Origin: Nibrella saemangeumensis
Lineage (GTDB): Bacteria > Bacteroidota > Bacteroidia > Cytophagales > Spirosomataceae
Reading direction: 5' to 3'
Assembly (NCBI RefSeq): GCF_039541915.1
Contig: NZ_BAABHD010000005.1
Location: 1-64,000 of the forward strand
DNA length: 64,000 nt
Below, one piece after another: positions 25,317-34,300 of the stretch. The notes under the pieces were generated by a model. It did not search any database, had not been told where the DNA came from, and worked only from the letters and a program-made list of their open reading frames with translations. Every line of letters starts with the position of its first letter. The stretch's first letter is position 1. The position numbers were made by a program, and so were the translations under genes.

Positions 25317-25381
25317 TCGGAGGGTGAAAATTGGCGCAATATAAGTAGTCTACTCGTTAAAGATTAAACTGCATTTTGGCT

Positions 25382-26032
25382 TCAGTTACAGATTTGCCCT
25401 AGTTTACCTGTCGCCATGTCCCGAATTAGGTCAGCGGAACACTTGAGCTTTATGTATTCATCCGGGTCATACACTTTTCCATCGTTCAAATCCAGGAGAA
25501 AAACCTTGTTTCTCTCCACAAACCAAAAGCAATTCCTGATATGCCTGACGGAAAACAGGAAACTAACTCTTCTCCTCGCTAGCAACTCGTATCCCCGCTT
25601 CAGGGTGTAATTTGCGAACCTTATATGGTCCTCCTGGGAAGGATCAATATGGCAGGGAGTAGTATCTCGATGAAACACCGCATCAAAACAATCGACGGTA
25701 CCATCGAATCTGCCATTCCGAAACAACAGGGCTGCTTCAATCGGGTGTTCTTCATTTGGCACCAGGTAATCGACAATATGTTGGGATGAGTCGTAGCCGG
25801 CAGCTTCTTTAGAAATGAAAAAGGAAGGGAGTGGGACAAAGGTTAATTGACTGGCTTCCAGATAGGCCTTAAGCCAGGAGACTTCTTCACCCTCTTTCCA
25901 CAGGTTGATAAATTCTTTTTTAGCCAGCTTTTTACAGTACCTGGTTATTTGTCTCTGATTGGGTAAAACACGTTGGCCAAAGCTATTCGCAAAAAGGCAA
26001 GTTGTCAAAAAGAGAATAGCCAGCTTTTTCAT
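25382..26032 (-). CDS. Exported hypothetical protein, AT-richer than surroundings
   Basis: 216 residues from the ATG at 26032, which opens a clear signal peptide (KKLAILFLTTCLFANSFGQ); a TTG five codons earlier is less likely. The mature part is Arg/Lys- and aromatic-rich with no visible known motif (WKEGEEVSWLKAYLEASQ, VRHIRNCFWFVERNKVFLLD). Base composition is visibly lower in GC than the flanking housekeeping genes, which suggests acquisition by transfer. It lies beside a broken toxin-antitoxin pair in a rearranged region. Function unknown. Confidence 0.65.
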   Translation of the reverse strand: MKKLAILFLTTCLFANSFGQRVLPNQRQITRYCKKLAKKEFINLWKEGEEVSWLKAYLEASQLTFVPLPSFFISKEAAGYDSSQHIVDYLVPNEEHPIEAALLFRNGRFDGTVDCFDAVFHRDTTPCHIDPSQEDHIRFANYTLKRGYELLARRRVSFLFSVRHIRNCFWFVERNKVFLLDLNDGKVYDPDEYIKLKCSADLIRDMATGKLGQICN

Positions 26033-26065
26033 AATTGATTTAAGCAACTAATATCAATTTTTTAG

Positions 26066-26323
26066 CTACTCGTATATTTCCCTCCGATGCCCCATGACAA
26101 TTGCCTCAACAACCACCACTTTGTCGTAAATATCATAGATAATCCGGTAATCTCCTTTTCTGATTCGGTAGGCAGTACGACCTTTCAGCTTCTTATAACC
26201 AGCAGGCCGGGGATTTTTAGCCAAATGCTGAATGGTTTCCAATAAAGGAAATGCAAGGTTGTCGGGAAGCTTGTCCAGCTGTTTTTGGGCAGTACGTTTT
26301 AAAACGACCTAATACTTAGCCAT
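26066..26323 (-). pseudogene. RelE/ParE-type toxin gene broken by an in-frame amber codon
   Basis: The minus-strand frame from the ATG at 26323 reads Met-Ala-Lys-Tyr, then TAG (26309-26311), then VVLKRTAQKQLDKLPDNLA. It continues without further stops to IVMGHRREIYE and TAG at 26066. The product is a textbook RelE/ParE mRNA interferase or gyrase poison: KLPDNL helix, LKGRTAYRIRKGDYRIIYDI core, and basic C-terminus. The fifth codon, normally a sense codon, is amber. The gene overlaps the antitoxin remnant by 8 bp, the usual TA arrangement. Without suppression or re-initiation it cannot make a full toxin, so I call it a pseudogene. A base-calling error is the alternative. Confidence 0.8.
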
Positions 26324-26444
26324 TAGTACGCTGCTGCCGCTTCGTCAGGTACTCAGCTAAGGGCACAGTTTCTTCCTGACGGGCTTTTACCTCATCATAT
26401 AGTCGGATATCATCTAATTCTTCTAGTTTCTCCAATATTCCCTG
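26316..26444 (-). pseudogene. Antitoxin remnant (C-terminal half only)
   Basis: The frame upstream of the toxin encodes ILEKLEELDDIRLYDEVKAR then QEETVPLAEYLTKRQQRTNG and stops at 26316, overlapping the toxin ATG. This acidic helical segment matches the toxin-binding C-terminal half of Bacteroidota antitoxins of the Phd/RelB kind. An in-frame TGA at 26445-26447 and the absence of an ATG show that the DNA-binding N-terminal half is gone. The break point adjoins the duplicate-gene scar at 26453. Confidence 0.65.
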
Positions 26445-26452
26445 TCACAATG

Positions 26453-26498
26453 GCTACTTCAAACGACCAACGCACAAGCCTGAAACTGGCGCAATATA
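26453..26498 (-). repeat. Scar: fused ends of a deleted copy of the 24780-25316 locus
   Basis: 26453-26472 matches 24779-24798 (the last codons, VGRLK and stop) at 17 of 20 positions. Directly beside it, 26481-26498 (TGAAACTGGCGCAATATA) matches the upstream flank of the same gene at 25325-25343 (TGAAAATTGGCGCAATATA). Everything between, about 500 bp of gene, is missing. Confidence 0.6.
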
Positions 26499-26522
26499 CG
26501 CTTTTTAATGCCTTGCCCCCTT

Positions 26523-26551
26523 GTTCGTCTGCGATACAATCGCGGACGAGC
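26523..26551. repeat. REP-like palindrome, copy 1
   Basis: GTTCGTCTGCGAT / ATCGCGGACGAGC form a 13-pair stem (two G-T wobbles) with a 3-nt loop. The half-site CGCGGACGAGCA recurs at 27483-27494. Confidence 0.65.
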
Positions 26552-26593
26552 AAAACACTGCTTCCTCTGAGGGTGGTTTCAGGGGGTTCTCTT

Positions 26594-27352
26594 TTAAACA
26601 GGTGCTAAGTCCCGTTCACCTGTTAATGCCTGCTTCCTTAGCGCTTTTTTGAAAAGTATACTTTGCAGGACACCGATTGTTAATAAAACCAGCCAGTCTA
26701 TGGATATTACGGCTAATTCAAAAATGTATTCGCGGTGGATTCCTAACGTGACTGATATGAGAGCAAGAGACAAAACGGTAAGCCAAAATCCGGCAAGTAG
26801 CACCCACCGACTGATTTGTTCCAGTCTGTCTTTTCGGGAATAGGTGAAGGCAATGAACAGAAACGACACGCTCATCAGGAGGTACCCCAGTTCTTCCAGG
26901 GCGATGAAAATCCCGTGGGGGTTGTATTGCGTTAGCAGCGCAATGCCATCCGTTTCACCGTTTAGTAAACTCGGCTGGATCACAGAAAGCTGGATAAAAT
27001 AGTCAGCGACCAGCGTGAGGGTGGCTATTCCGGAAAAGGCAACACCCAACTGGCCAAACAGCTTTCTATCTCTGGGAGCATAATTATAGACGCAAACCAT
27101 GAATATCAGGTAGACCAACGTCAGCAGAATGGCTGGGTACATCCACAGGTAATCTCGGGGAAACCGGGAGGCTATATCGGAGTAAGGATATTCATAGCAT
27201 CCTTCTGTACAAAATGGCCCGGATAACGGCGGAGTCATCAGGGCTATGCCGAAGGTCAACGCCGTTAAACCGGTGGTCAGTATGGCGATAAAATAACCAA
27301 ACCGGTTCAGAATGAATGATTGATCTGTGCCTGTCGTCTGCTCGTGTGTCAT
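26594..27352 (-). CDS. Polytopic membrane protein of unknown function (DUF998-like)
   Basis: 252 residues with about seven hydrophobic helices: FGYFIAILTTGLTALTFGIAL, YPAILLTLVYLIFMVCVY, LGVAFSGIATLTLVADYF, ALEELGYLLMSVSFLFIAF, WVLLAGFWLTVLSLALISV and SIDWLVLLTIGVLQSILF are clear. A Cys-containing loop (GPFCTEGCYEYPYSDI) follows helix 1. The size and helix pattern recall DUF998-type integral membrane proteins, but I cannot confirm the family. No signal peptide or catalytic motif. REP-like palindromes lie on both sides, at 26523 and 27463, so the gene may have moved as a unit. Confidence 0.7.
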   Translation of the reverse strand: MTHEQTTGTDQSFILNRFGYFIAILTTGLTALTFGIALMTPPLSGPFCTEGCYEYPYSDIASRFPRDYLWMYPAILLTLVYLIFMVCVYNYAPRDRKLFGQLGVAFSGIATLTLVADYFIQLSVIQPSLLNGETDGIALLTQYNPHGIFIALEELGYLLMSVSFLFIAFTYSRKDRLEQISRWVLLAGFWLTVLSLALISVTLGIHREYIFELAVISIDWLVLLTIGVLQSILFKKALRKQALTGERDLAPV

Positions 27353-27462
27353 GGCTGCTTACCTAAATGGTTTTATAGGTCAAAAGTAAGTTTAACCAGC
27401 GCGTTAGCTACGTGTAACATACTGATAATCATTAATCATATTCATGATAGTAGTCATGTCTC

Positions 27463-27520
27463 TTACTCGTCGGCGATTGCACCGCGGACGAGCAGGGATA
27501 TAATCGCGAACAAAACATCG
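27463..27520. repeat. REP-like palindrome, copy 2 plus a partial third copy
   Basis: CTCGTC (27466-27471) and GACGAG (27487-27492) with inner GCG/CGC pairs form a hairpin related to that at 26523. A half-copy AATCGCGAACAAAAC follows at about 27502-27516, resembling 26539-26555 with a 4-bp deletion. Confidence 0.55.
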
Positions 27521-27637
27521 TGCCGTTTTGGGAGTTTTACAGGCAGGCAACTGCTTTGCTGCCGTCTTGTGTAGACTGTACTCCAGGCCTGGCAGTAAAA
27601 GCTTCACTGGTATAGGTTATTGAAGATTCACTGATGT

Positions 27638-28354
27638 ATGAAAATTGCGCCCCTACCCGGTAATGAGATTAGCCGCCTGAAAGCGCTGGCAGAATATGAA
27701 CTTCTGGACACGCTGCCCGAGCAGGTTTACGATGACATTACGCTGATTGCATCGGAGATAACCGGCACACCCATTGCCTTGCTAAGTCTGGTGGACGAAA
27801 ACCGGCAATGGTTCAAATCCAGACAGGGACTAGATGTACAGGAGACACCCAGGGAATACTCGTTTTGCGCCCACGCCATTCTGGATCCCAACGAAATGAT
27901 GGTGGTTGAAGACGCCCGGCATGACGAGCGATTCTACGATAACCCCCTCACGACGGGACATCCACATATCGTTTTTTACGCGGGTGTACCTATTGTTGAT
28001 GCCGGTGGGCACGCTATGGGCTCGCTTTGCGTGATCGATAGCCAGCCGCGAAAACTGCCCGAGAGCAAACGGCGGGCGCTTAAGGCACTCGCCAATGTGG
28101 TGAAGGCCCAGTTTGAACAACGCAAAACCCGACTGGACATGGACCGGGTGCATCAGGCGCTAAAGGCTGCCACGCCAGCCAGCAGGAGCCAGCCAACCGT
28201 TTCGGCGCGGGCACACCGGCTGATCGAGGAGATAGAGTCGGGTTTGCTTTCCCTGTCGGCCGGCAGCTTCCGTACCGAGCATGCTTCCCAACTGGCCTCC
28301 CTGCAACAGGCGCTTCACGACCTGAAAGGGGACCTGAACAATACAGACCAGTAA
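27638..28354 (+). CDS. GAF-domain sensor protein
   Basis: 238 residues. A single GAF domain spans about residues 15-165: LLDTLPEQVYDDITLIASEI, PIALLSLVDENRQWFKS, REYSFCAHAIL, FYAGVPIVD and GSLCVIDSQPR are the typical signature stretches. This GAF subgroup is widespread, often in front of histidine kinase or GGDEF domains; here only an uncharacterised Gln/Arg-rich helical tail follows (about 170-238). It probably senses a small molecule or redox state and passes the signal by protein contact. The NarL/histidine kinase pair starts 314 bp downstream, behind a strong terminator, so cotranscription is unlikely. Confidence 0.88.
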   Translation: MKIAPLPGNEISRLKALAEYELLDTLPEQVYDDITLIASEITGTPIALLSLVDENRQWFKSRQGLDVQETPREYSFCAHAILDPNEMMVVEDARHDERFYDNPLTTGHPHIVFYAGVPIVDAGGHAMGSLCVIDSQPRKLPESKRRALKALANVVKAQFEQRKTRLDMDRVHQALKAATPASRSQPTVSARAHRLIEEIESGLLSLSAGSFRTEHASQLASLQQALHDLKGDLNNTDQ

Positions 28355-28374
28355 CATTCCGGGGGATTGAGGCC

Positions 28375-28435
28375 CGTAAAAAATGAGTCGTGATTAACCT
28401 GTTTCTGGTGGGTTAGTCACGACTCATTTTTTACG
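28375..28435. terminator. Very long hairpin terminator (25-bp stem)
   Basis: Arms 28375-28399 and 28411-28435 pair over 25 positions (one wobble) with an 11-nt loop; the outer part has A-run/T-run flanks that work in either direction. It ends the GAF gene. Confidence 0.8.
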
Positions 28436-28668
28436 CCCTATACGGAACTTAATCCCGTAGAGAAGTATTTTGCTATTTAGTATACCAACTTTATATACTA
28501 GCGAAAAGACAGGGAAAAGACCACTTCTCGGGGGTATTTAGGGGAAACCCTAAATTTCGACCAGATGGGGTTTTCACTATTCCGAAAGCGGGCTCATCAG
28601 TCCTATTTTTGCTAAACAATATTCAATTTCTTCATCACTAACTAACCCTTGCAACAATAACTGAGTAC
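28436..28668 (+). promoter_or_regulatory. Upstream region of the two-component operon
   Basis: Together with the preceding terminator this forms a gene-free stretch of 314 bp. It contains an 8-bp perfect hairpin with GAAA tetraloop (ATTTAGGG/CCCTAAAT, 28536-28555), an imperfect AGTATAC/TATATACT palindrome near 28480-28500, and TATTTTTG at 28604-28611, which fits the Bacteroidota -7 consensus TAnnTTTG. No good -33 TTTG is visible at the expected distance. The start codon is at 28669. Confidence 0.4.
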
Positions 28669-29316
28669 ATGATACGAGTGCTGATCGCCGACGACCATAA
28701 TGTGTTCGTGGAAGGAATTGAGTCGCTGATCTCCGGATCGTCGGTAGTGGAAGTAGCGGAGCGCTGTTACGATGCGCAGTCGGTTATGCAGCAACTGGAC
28801 CAGACGCCCATTGATGTCGTATTACTGGACATATCATTCCCCCAGATTGAAGACGGCCTGACGCTTTGCGAGCACATTACCCGCACGTATCCGCAGACGA
28901 AGGTGATTGCGCTGACCATGCACGACGACGCCAGTCTGATCAAACGCGTGGTGAAGAAAGGTGCCAAAGGATACCTGTTGAAGAATACGACCAAAGTGGA
29001 GCTGTTGCAGGCGATTCAGGCGGTGTATCAGGAAAAACAGTACTTCAACGAAACCATCACCAACATCCTGCTGAACGACGAGCCGAAGCTGAAGAAGCCG
29101 GCATCAGGCATTGGCCTGAAACCCAACCTGACCCCCCGCGAATCGGAGGTGCTGGCGCTCATCGCCCAGGGATTTACCACACAGCAGATGGCCGCCCAGT
29201 TATTCGTCAGTGTCAAAGCTGTCGAGTTTCACCGCAGCAGTTTATTGATGAAGTTTGGTGTTCCAAACACGGCGCTGCTGATCAAGACCGCCATGCAAAT
29301 GCAGTGTATTGACTAA
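28669..29316 (+). CDS. NarL/FixJ-family response regulator
   Basis: 215 residues. The receiver domain (about 1-120) has IADDHNVFVEG, phosphoacceptor Asp54 (VVLLDISFP), Thr in IALTMHDD and Lys in GYLLKNTT. A LuxR-type helix-turn-helix occupies about 148-210 (LTPRESEVLALIAQGFTTQQ, then VKAVEFHRSSLLMKFG). Phosphorylation by the kinase encoded 30 bp downstream should promote DNA binding. The pair sits just upstream of the mannan PUL, which makes it a candidate regulator of that locus, though this is only positional evidence. Confidence 0.94.
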   Translation: MIRVLIADDHNVFVEGIESLISGSSVVEVAERCYDAQSVMQQLDQTPIDVVLLDISFPQIEDGLTLCEHITRTYPQTKVIALTMHDDASLIKRVVKKGAKGYLLKNTTKVELLQAIQAVYQEKQYFNETITNILLNDEPKLKKPASGIGLKPNLTPRESEVLALIAQGFTTQQMAAQLFVSVKAVEFHRSSLLMKFGVPNTALLIKTAMQMQCID

Positions 29317-29346
29317 ACCCGTAAAGACGTACTACCGCAAGCCCCT

Positions 29347-31116
29347 ATGTCCCTGCTGTCTTTGTACCGGAATGTTTGCCTGGCTACGCTGCTCCTTGGT
29401 CTGAGCGGCTGGGGCCGGTCGGTACAGGCTGCGCCGGATTCTTCGTCCATTGACAGCCTTAAGCAGCAAATCAGTCAACTGGTGCAGGACAGGCAGTACG
29501 ACGAAGCGGCAAAAGCCTATGTGCAACTTGGAGCCCTCTACCAGAAACAGTATGGCTACAACAAGCATACGCTGGATGCGTACACCAACGGACTGAACTA
29601 CTACCACCAGCTTGGCGATTCATCCGGCTATTATAACCTGCATATTACCATCGGTGATTACTATTCGGAAGATGCTTTTATGCATCCTTATGCCCGTCAG
29701 TATCTGAACCGGGCCATGCAGTACTTTAAGCGGGTAAACAACATGCCGAAGCTTCTGGAAAGCCGTTTAGGACTCGCCAACCTGGAACAACGGAAAGAAC
29801 CGATAGCCAAAAACCTGATTACGGAGCTGCGGGATATTGAACAACTAAGCGCCCGGCACAGGCAGCCGTATTTTCAGGCTTACGCGCAGAACCTCCTGGC
29901 CAACACCTATAACCGGAACAAACAGCCCGATTCGGCCCAGTATTTCGCCAGCAAAAGCCTGGTCTTGTCCCGGCTGGTGAATGTTTCCTGGCTAATCGCC
30001 CTCAACTACTTTTATCTGGGTCTGGTCGAGCAGTTCAGGAATCGCTCGACCGAAGCTATCAGGAACTACCAGCAAAGCTACCAACTCGCCAAAGCCGAAG
30101 GCAACATCGGTTTGCTGCGGGAACTGTCGCGGCACACGGCTGATAGTTACTCCCGCATGGGCGATTATAAAAATGCCTACGCTTCTTCGCTGAAGACGCT
30201 GGATTTTACCAACGAACTGAACTCGTGGGAGCAGACCAAGAGTATTCGTCTTAAAGAACTGGACGCCCAGATTAAGACCCTGGCGGTGGAAAAGCAACTG
30301 GCCGAGGAGCAAAGCCAGCACCAGCACGTACTCAACTCCATGCTGGTAGCGGGTCTCATCATCAGCATCCTGGGTGTTATTGCGCTGTTCTATCTCAGGC
30401 GGCAGCAGAAGCTCATTACGCACCAGCAGGCGGTAATTGCCCAGCAGCAGATCCGGCAGTTAGAGACCAAGTCGCTACAAGCCATGATCGAGGGGCAGGA
30501 AAGTGAGCGCAGCCGCATAGCCCGCGACCTGCACGATGGTCTGGGTATTCAGCTATCCCGCATCAAACTCTTTGTGGAAGCCCATCAGGAGCTCTTACCC
30601 CTCTCGGTGAAAGAGCCGCTGAACCAGTTTCTGGATGAGGCCTGCAAAGAAACGCGGCTAATCTCTAACGACCTGCGGCCGTACGCGCTTTCAATGTTCG
30701 GACTACTTCCGGCGTTGGAGGACCTGGTGCAGAAACTGAACTTGGTGAACCAGACCCGACTGACCATTGAGCATTACGGCGAAGTGCCTGACTTAAGCGA
30801 CGAAGCCTCGGTAATGATCTACCGGGTGGTGCAGGAATTGCTGAACAATGCCCTCAAGCACGCTCAGGCAGACACTATTACGGTACAGATCATGACCAAC
30901 GACGAAGCAGTACTTATCAGCGTGGATGATGATGGCCGGGGCGGAGATTTTGATACGCTACCGTCGAAGGGCAATGGTATTGCCAATATTCACTCACGTA
31001 TAGACTACCTCGGTGGACACGTGGAGTGGCATAGCGAACCCGGCAAGGGAACGTCGGTGATGATCTCGCTGCCTATGAAAAAACTAGTCCTGAACCCTCA
31101 ACCCTTCTTAGTGTGA
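29347..31116 (+). CDS. Sensor histidine kinase with periplasmic TPR sensor and HisKA_3 domain
   Basis: 589 residues. Signal peptide or first membrane helix at about 5-28, then an all-helical TPR region (about 35-290) that would lie in the periplasm, a short coiled coil, and a transmembrane helix at about 331-350. The cytoplasmic part has a HisKA_3 dimerisation helix with His396 in SERSRIARDLHDGLG and a HATPase_c domain (VVQELLNNALKHA N-box, DDGRGG, GNGIANIHSR). This is the standard partner of NarL-type regulators. Cotranscribed with the response regulator upstream (30-bp gap). The signal sensed by the TPR domain is unknown. Confidence 0.93.
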   Translation: MSLLSLYRNVCLATLLLGLSGWGRSVQAAPDSSSIDSLKQQISQLVQDRQYDEAAKAYVQLGALYQKQYGYNKHTLDAYTNGLNYYHQLGDSSGYYNLHITIGDYYSEDAFMHPYARQYLNRAMQYFKRVNNMPKLLESRLGLANLEQRKEPIAKNLITELRDIEQLSARHRQPYFQAYAQNLLANTYNRNKQPDSAQYFASKSLVLSRLVNVSWLIALNYFYLGLVEQFRNRSTEAIRNYQQSYQLAKAEGNIGLLRELSRHTADSYSRMGDYKNAYASSLKTLDFTNELNSWEQTKSIRLKELDAQIKTLAVEKQLAEEQSQHQHVLNSMLVAGLIISILGVIALFYLRRQQKLITHQQAVIAQQQIRQLETKSLQAMIEGQESERSRIARDLHDGLGIQLSRIKLFVEAHQELLPLSVKEPLNQFLDEACKETRLISNDLRPYALSMFGLLPALEDLVQKLNLVNQTRLTIEHYGEVPDLSDEASVMIYRVVQELLNNALKHAQADTITVQIMTNDEAVLISVDDDGRGGDFDTLPSKGNGIANIHSRIDYLGGHVEWHSEPGKGTSVMISLPMKKLVLNPQPFLV

Positions 31117-31381
31117 AGGCTTTTATGAACCATTTAACCAGGCTTTTTTAGAACATATGTGCTTTTTGTCATCCTGAACTAATCTAATTTATTGCCGGAG
31201 TACGCGTTCTCCAACAGAACTCTCTTTTTCCTTCTGGCCTGTCTTCAGCTGTTTGCTCCCGGATTTAGCGTCCCGGCGAGTGGCTATCGGTTTGCGTCCT
31301 GAGAGAGCGTTCTTGCTGAGAATCACTAGTCAAAACAATCAATATACCCAATCAAAATCTAACTTTTTACTTTTCTAACCA

Positions 31382-34300
31382 ATGATAAAACATGTGATTA
31401 CGGGGTTCCTGATCATGAGCTGCTGGATTAGCGTCTCGGCCAAGGACCGACCCGAGGTCAGGATCAGTACCCACCGGCCCGCCGACGTAAAGCAGGTAAT
31501 CAAAGGGGTTGTTCGCGACGAAAAAGGTGAAGGACTACCAGGTGCCGCTGTTGCCGTGAAAGGCACGCAGATCGGCGCCACTACCGACGTTGAAGGCCGC
31601 TTTTCGCTGAACGTACCTGCCGGTGCCAAAACGCTGGTTGTTTCCTTTATCGGAATGAAAACGCAGGAAGTCGAAATCGGCTCCCGCACGGAATTTGTGA
31701 TTACGCTCCAGACCGGCGATCAGTCGCTGGACGAGGTAGTCGTAATCGGTTACGGTACCGCCAAGCGTTCCGACGTAACATCGTCCATTACGACCCTGAA
31801 AGGGACCGAACTGAAAGACCTGCCCGTAGCCGGTGTCGACCAGATGCTGCAAGGGAAAGCGGCCGGGGTAACGGTAACCAGCAACGGCGGTCAGCCGGGT
31901 GGTGGGGTATCCGTGAAAGTTCGCGGTGTTACATCCATCAACAGCAACGACCCGCTGTTCGTGATCGACGGTGTTCCGTTCGTAGGTGGTAACACCTCTG
32001 CTAACACCGGTTTTGCTGGCTTGGGTGGTAGCGATGGCCAGACTGGAAACAGTGTAATGGCGATGCTGAACCCCAACGACATCGAGTCGATTGACGTCCT
32101 GAAAGATGCGTCCGCCCAGGCGATCTACGGTTCGCAGGCGGCCAACGGGGTAATTCTAATTACTACCAAAAAAGGTAAGGCCGGCGAAGGTAAGATCAAT
32201 TACGAGACCTATTACGGGGTGTCGGAGGTAGCCAAGAAGCTAGACCTGATGGACCTGCGGGAATTTGCCCAATACCAGAATGAAGTCCTGCCGCTGATCG
32301 GCAACCCGCCGGCGGCTGAATTCAAAGACCCGTCTATCCTGGGTCGGGGTACCGACTGGCAGGACGCTATGTTCCAGCGCGGCCGCATCCAGAATCATCA
32401 ACTGAGCTTCCAGGGCGGTAGAGACAAAACGACGTACTACCTGTCGCTGAACTACTTCGACAACAAGGGTATCCTGCTGGGCTCCGACTTCAAACGGTAT
32501 TCAACCCGCTTCAGCCTCGACAACCAGTTGAAGACCTGGGCCAAAGTGGGTCTGAGCGCCAACGTATCGCGCAGCATCCAGAACGTAACGCTGGCCGATG
32601 CCGCCGAAAGTACGATCTGGTGGGGTGCGGTTACCAGCCCGCTGGTACCGGTGAAAAACCTGGATGGTTCCTGGGGTGGTGGCGAAACCGTTGGTGGTGT
32701 GCAATACAGCAACTCCAACCTGGTCGGAAACAGCCAGTACCGTGGAAACAACAAGACGACCAACAACGTATTTGGTAGCGCTTACCTGGAACTGGAGTTC
32801 CTGAAAGGCCTCACGCTGCGCAACGAATTGTCGTACTCGCTGGGCCAGAACAACAACACGGCCTTCCAGAGAGCCGGTAACGTGGGTGGTACATCCTTCC
32901 GGAGCAAGCTGATCGACTCGCGGTCGGACAGCTACTACTGGTCACTGACAAACTACCTGACCTACAACAAGTATATCAACAAGCACAGCTTCCAGGCTAC
33001 GCTGGGCCACCAGGCACAGAACTCATACTGGCAGGCAATCTCGGGTACGAAAGTAGACCTGCAGGCCAACATCTTTGACCTGAACACGGGTAGCTCCGAC
33101 CAGACTACCTGGGGGTTGAACGGCGGTAAAGGCCACTGGGCGATGGAATCGTACTTCGCACGGGCTAACTATACCTACGGTGACCGCTACTCCGTATCGG
33201 CCAGTTACCGGGCAGACGGTTCGTCGAACTTCGGCCCGAACAACCGCTGGGGGTACTTCCCGGGTGTATCGGTCGGCTGGACCGTTACCAACGAAGAGTT
33301 CGCGAAAGGGGCCTTCCAGAACGTGGTTAGCTACATGAAGGTGCGTGCCGGTTATGGTGCCGTAGGTAACCAAAACTTCCCGAGCGGAGCGCCAAACCCG
33401 GCCTATGTGGGTGCGGTACAGTTCTTCTCCGGTCCGGTCGGTTTCGGTTCATCCAACATGATCAATGGTATTCCGAACCCGAACCTGAAGTGGGAGTCGG
33501 TAAAGACAACCAACGCCGGTGTTGACCTGGGCTTCCTGAACGGCCGCATCGACGCGACCATCGACGTGTACAAGAAGGTAACGTCGGACATGATTATCTT
33601 CCTGACGGGTCCGAACCTGATCGGTGTCGGGGATCAGTGGGATGACCTGAAAGCTCCGCTGGGTAACGCCGGCCAGATGACCAACACTGGTCTTGACCTG
33701 GGTCTGACGACGACCAACATCAAGAACAGTAATCTGACCTGGAAGACCAACGCCGTGTTTACGCACTTTAAGAACACCTACGACCGGGCGGCTAGTGCAG
33801 CCTCGGCTCTGGATGGTAAAGTGTACTACAACAACTACCTGATTACGCACACCACACCGGGCAACGCGGTAGGCTCTTTCTGGGGCTTGGTAACGGATGG
33901 TCTGTACCGTACGCAGGAGGATCTGGCGAAGGCACTGCCGCAGTTCGGTTACAAAGTGAACCAGAACGAAACCTGGTTGGGCGACATCCGCTTCAAGGAC
34001 ATCAACGGCGACGGTAAGATCGACGCGCAGGATATGACCTTCATTGGCAGCCCGCTGCCGAAGTTCACCTGGGGTCTGACCAATACGCTCAACTACCACG
34101 ACTTCGATTTCAGCCTGTTCTTCCAGGGTAGCCAGGGTGCCAAGGCCTTCAACTTCCTGCGCTGGCAGTTGGAGGGTCTGAGCAACGGCTGGTCGAATCA
34201 GCTGCGCACCGTAACGGACCGCTATACGGAGAACAATGTCGACGGTAGTCTGCCACGCTTTACGGCCACCAACCGGAACAACACGGCCATGTCAGACCGC

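Larger units (their letters stand above)
26324..26593. other. Rearranged gap with antitoxin remnant, scar and REP-like hairpin
   Basis: The 270 bp upstream of the toxin hold the antitoxin remnant (to 26444), a fused fragment resembling the two ends of the 24780 locus (26453-26498) and a palindrome at 26523-26551. I see no intact gene. Confidence 0.6.
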
